Shown here one piece after another: positions 4,992 to 5,863 of a stretch of 5,863 nucleotides of DNA. How positions within the stretch are numbered: the first letter of the stretch is position 1; each line of letters starts with the position of its first letter. The translations under genes were made by a program, and so were the position numbers. This DNA is from Aquificota bacterium (GTDB taxonomy: Bacteria > Aquificota > Aquificia > Aquificales > Aquificaceae): positions 1 to 5,863 of the forward strand of contig JAJRQX010000144.1 in the NCBI GenBank assembly GCA_024280065.1. The letters run 5' to 3'. A model generated the notes under the pieces. The model did not search any database and was not told the origin of the DNA. It saw only the letters and a program-made list of their open reading frames with translations.

Positions 4992-5863
4992 CCTGCACGC
5001 AGGAAAGACCTTGGGTAAGGTCAGCAGGAACGAAGACCTTGTTTACGCCCTTGACCAGGTAGTTACCTTCGCTAAGGAGTCCTCTCCCGACCTTGTCCTT
5101 ATAGCGGGCGACGTATTTGACAAGGCTAACCCGGACAACGAGTCAAAGGAGATAATCTTTGATCTCTTCCTCAGGTTCAGGGACCTCGGTCTGGACGTTG
5201 TGGTCGTAGCAGGGAATCACGACAGCTATGACTTTATGAGGAGCATAAAGGGAATATCCAAGATAGCAAACGTCCATATATTTGACAGACCGAGTAGGGA
5301 AGAATGTGTCTTCAGCTTGGGAAATTTAGGTGTAGCCTGCCTGCCATACCCTTCTGAGAGGGTCCTGACACCTGCCGGTGAGGAGGCTAAGAAAACTTAC
5401 AGCGAACTTGTGGGAGCATTCATCAGATACTTGGCCCAGAAGGTTAAAGAGTTCAGATACAGGATCCTCTTGGCTCACCTCTTCATAGCGGGTGCCAAGT
5501 TTACGAGGACAGAGAAGGAAGCGACCATAACCGAATACTTCGCCGTTCACCCCACAAGCCTTTCCGAAGTGTTTCACTATGTTGCCCTGGGTCACGTCCA
5601 CAGGTATCAGGAGATAAAGGACTCTCCCGCAAGGGCCTTCTACACAGGTTCCCTCTATCAGCTTGACTTCTCTGAGGCTGGCCACGAGAAGAGCTTTAAC
5701 TTCGTGATCCTTGAGGAAGATGGGGTCAGGGTTAAAAGGGTCCCCCTGGACCTAAAGAACCCGCTCAGGGTGGTGGAGTTGAGACAGAGTGAGGTGATGA
5801 GCAGGCTTGGTGAGCTCAGGAGAACCGACGGCTATCTTAAGGTGGTCATACGCATAGAGGATA
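4969..5863 (+). CDS. sbcD: SbcD/Mre11-type exonuclease subunit, 3' end beyond the window
   Basis: An open frame of 298 codons starts at ATG 4969 and runs off the right edge. It encodes the calcineurin-like phosphoesterase domain of SbcD/Mre11, the nuclease partner of the SbcC/Rad50 ATPase that processes DNA double-strand breaks and hairpins. The metal and catalytic residues are all present: Asp8 and His10 (ADLH), Asp48 (GDVFD), Asn83-His84-Asp85 (GNHD), His170 (LLAHLF), and His209 and His211 (GHVH). These line up closely with the Pyrococcus furiosus Mre11 set (D8, H10, D49, N84, H85, H173, H206, H208, from memory). The canonical N-terminus MRLLHIADLH makes the start certain even though it lies 23 bases inside the LOG gene and has only a weak AAGGA nearby, so it probably relies on coupled translation. 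The capping domain begins after about residue 265 and is cut off. sbcC would be expected downstream but is not visible. Confidence 0.93.
   Translation, partial: MRLLHIADLHAGKTLGKVSRNEDLVYALDQVVTFAKESSPDLVLIAGDVFDKANPDNESKEIIFDLFLRFRDLGLDVVVVAGNHDSYDFMRSIKGISKIANVHIFDRPSREECVFSLGNLGVACLPYPSERVLTPAGEEAKKTYSELVGAFIRYLAQKVKEFRYRILLAHLFIAGAKFTRTEKEATITEYFAVHPTSLSEVFHYVALGHVHRYQEIKDSPARAFYTGSLYQLDFSEAGHEKSFNFVILEEDGVRVKRVPLDLKNPLRVVELRQSEVMSRLGELRRTDGYLKVVIRIED

Noticed and set aside
5326..5685. Open frame of 119 codons on the - strand inside sbcD
   Set aside because: The opposite strand encodes the SbcD metal-binding motifs including His170, His209 and His211; the antisense frame has no recognisable features.

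Overview
The window looks like a piece of a chromosome from a thermophilic Aquificaceae bacterium (Aquifex/Hydrogenobacter/Thermocrinis type). The main evidence is the sliding-clamp protein, which from memory closely resembles the Aquifex aeolicus DnaN (same 363-residue length and the same C-terminal IIMPMRV). Heavy use of AGG/AGA arginine and ATA isoleucine codons and the tightly packed, overlapping genes fit this. The genus is an inference; no search was run. I see no tRNA, rRNA, CRISPR, insertion sequence or prophage genes, and no stretch over about 160 bases without a gene.

Left part (1-1134): the 5' end of a glutamate synthase large-subunit gene runs leftward off the window. It diverges from a rightward pair made of a MIP18/DUF59 family protein and a stand-alone V4R-domain protein that overlap by 13 bases. 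The divergent starts are separated by 98 bases, and at the centre lies a symmetric AT-rich element that carries -10 hexamers for both directions. The V4R gene runs tail-to-tail into mtnB with an 11-base overlap of coding sequence.

Middle part (1124-2901): mtnB (methionine salvage) reads left and bioB (biotin synthase) reads right, with a compact intergenic region. A consensus -10 box for mtnB lies inside what would otherwise be an N-terminal extension, which fixes the mtnB start. bioB has an inverted repeat over its likely -10 region and a ribosome binding site complementary over 13 bases to the usual bacterial 16S rRNA 3' end.

Right part (2940-5863): dnaN, a 68-residue unknown protein with one hydrophobic segment, a LOG-family nucleotide phosphoribohydrolase homologue, and the start of sbcD (Mre11-type nuclease). 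They are spaced by 2, -8 and -23 bases, so they are almost certainly co-transcribed and translationally coupled. bioB is only 38 bases upstream with no terminator visible, so the transcript may start at bioB. The operon joins a replication clamp, a DNA-end-processing nuclease and a probable nucleotide-cleaning enzyme.

Most of the window is ordinary housekeeping content. The least explained items are the small membrane-type protein between dnaN and the LOG gene, and the stand-alone V4R protein that keeps a full set of putative zinc ligands. I found no convincing evidence of a wholly new biological system.
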